Assembly (NCBI GenBank): GCA_023430325.1
Contig: JAEZAU010000134.1
Span: 1 to 5,617 of the forward strand
DNA length: 5,617 bases
Origin: Bacteroidota bacterium
GTDB taxonomy: Bacteria; Bacteroidota; Bacteroidia; Flavobacteriales_F; PHOS-HE28
Direction: 5' to 3'
Part shown: one piece after another, positions 5,335 to 5,617 of the stretch
How positions within the stretch are numbered: the first letter of the stretch is position 1
Layout of the letters: the number at the start of each line of letters is the position of its first letter
Notes under the pieces: generated by a model
The model's input: only the letters and a program-made list of their open reading frames with translations
What the model was told of the DNA's origin: nothing
Database searches by the model: none
Translations under genes and position numbers: made by a program

Positions 5335-5617
5335 ATGCACAACACCCTGCAACAATACGATCATGTGGTGGAGGAATGCATGGCGCTCTTCGAGAAGAAG
5401 GCGCGCGACTATGGCGCGGCCTGGCGCATCATGCGCGTGCCCAGCATGACCGACCAGATCTTCATCAAGGCACAACGCATCCGTACCCTGCAACAGATCG
5501 GCGAAAGCAGGGTAGGCGAAGGCATCCGTCCGGAATTGATCGGCATCATCAACTACGCTGCCATGGCGCTGGTGCAGCTCTCGCTCGGCGTGCCAGATGA
5601 ACCCGATCTCACCGGTG
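5335..5617 (+). CDS. DUF1599 domain protein, N-terminal part (runs off window)
   Basis: The frame is open from 5302 through the right edge without a stop. Translation from ATG 5335 gives MHNTLQQYDHVVEECMALFE, then KKARDYGAAWRIMRVPSMTD, QIFIKAQRIRTLQQIGESRV, GEGIRPELIGIINYAAMALV and QLSLG, 94 codons before the edge. The pattern (K..DYG.AWR, DQIFIKAQRIR, EGIRPELIGIINY.xMAL.QL) is that of the short all-helical DUF1599 proteins widespread in Bacteroidota, usually about 180 residues. As I recall, Pfam describes this as a nucleotide-modification-associated domain; its biochemical activity is not established. ATG 5302 is in frame and would add 11 residues (MNGPKFPLPAR), but homologues as I remember them start near the QQYD segment, and 5302 would leave almost no leader after the promoter. 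Divergent from folP with 31 nt between the chosen starts. Confidence 0.88.
   Translation, partial: MHNTLQQYDHVVEECMALFEKKARDYGAAWRIMRVPSMTDQIFIKAQRIRTLQQIGESRVGEGIRPELIGIINYAAMALVQLSLGVPDEPDLTG

Noticed and set aside
5376..5600. Plus-strand 74-codon closed frame near the right edge
   Set aside because: Out of frame with the DUF1599 gene, which is open to the window edge and carries the conserved family pattern.
1..5617. Search for CRISPR arrays, insertion sequences, toxin-antitoxin pairs or phage genes
   Set aside because: No spaced direct repeats, terminal inverted repeats, transposase or integrase motifs were seen in any frame.

Overview
The window looks like an ordinary chromosomal stretch from a member of the Bacteroidota, most likely a Flavobacteriales-type lineage with GC a little above half. 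Three things point there. The N-terminal part of a DUF1599 protein lies divergent to folP. Several starts are preceded by TAnnTTTG-like -7 boxes, and Shine-Dalgarno motifs are mostly missing. There is also a secreted protein with two carboxypeptidase-regulatory-like (beta-sandwich) domains. Taxonomy is inferred from protein style and promoter type, not from a search.

Bases 1-883 (+ strand) are the end of a surface-polysaccharide or glycoconjugate cluster. The C-terminus of a DegT/DnrJ/EryC1/StrS sugar aminotransferase overlaps by 4 nt (ATGA) the start of a small monotopic phosphoglycosyltransferase. The first enzyme would make an amino sugar nucleotide. The second would load a sugar-1-phosphate onto undecaprenyl phosphate.

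Bases 884-3388 are all on the - strand: a SirB1-type transglutaminase-like protein, an AI-2E (PerM/TqsA-type) membrane transporter, a tRNA-Leu(GAG) with its own promoter box and intrinsic terminator, and a small unrecognised charged protein. The SirB1 gene is exactly stop-to-stop with the phosphoglycosyltransferase gene (TGATCA).

Bases 3493-4467 (+) encode a secreted protein of unknown role with two diverged copies of one beta-sandwich domain. Its 3' end overlaps the 3' end of folP (dihydropteroate synthase, 4449-5303, -) by 19 nt. At the right edge a DUF1599 gene runs off the window on the + strand. It starts 31 nt from the folP start, and its probable promoter lies inside the first codons of folP.

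The genes do not form one pathway. The window joins a polysaccharide-cluster edge to housekeeping genes. I see no CRISPR array, insertion sequence, phage gene or toxin-antitoxin pair, and no convincing new multi-gene system. The most unusual signals are a strong excess of GATC (about 100 by hand count, about 22 expected) with four GCGATCGC octamers, a recurring TAnnTTCG variant of the -7 box, the uncharacterised two-domain secreted protein, and the tightly packed folP/DUF1599 divergent start region.
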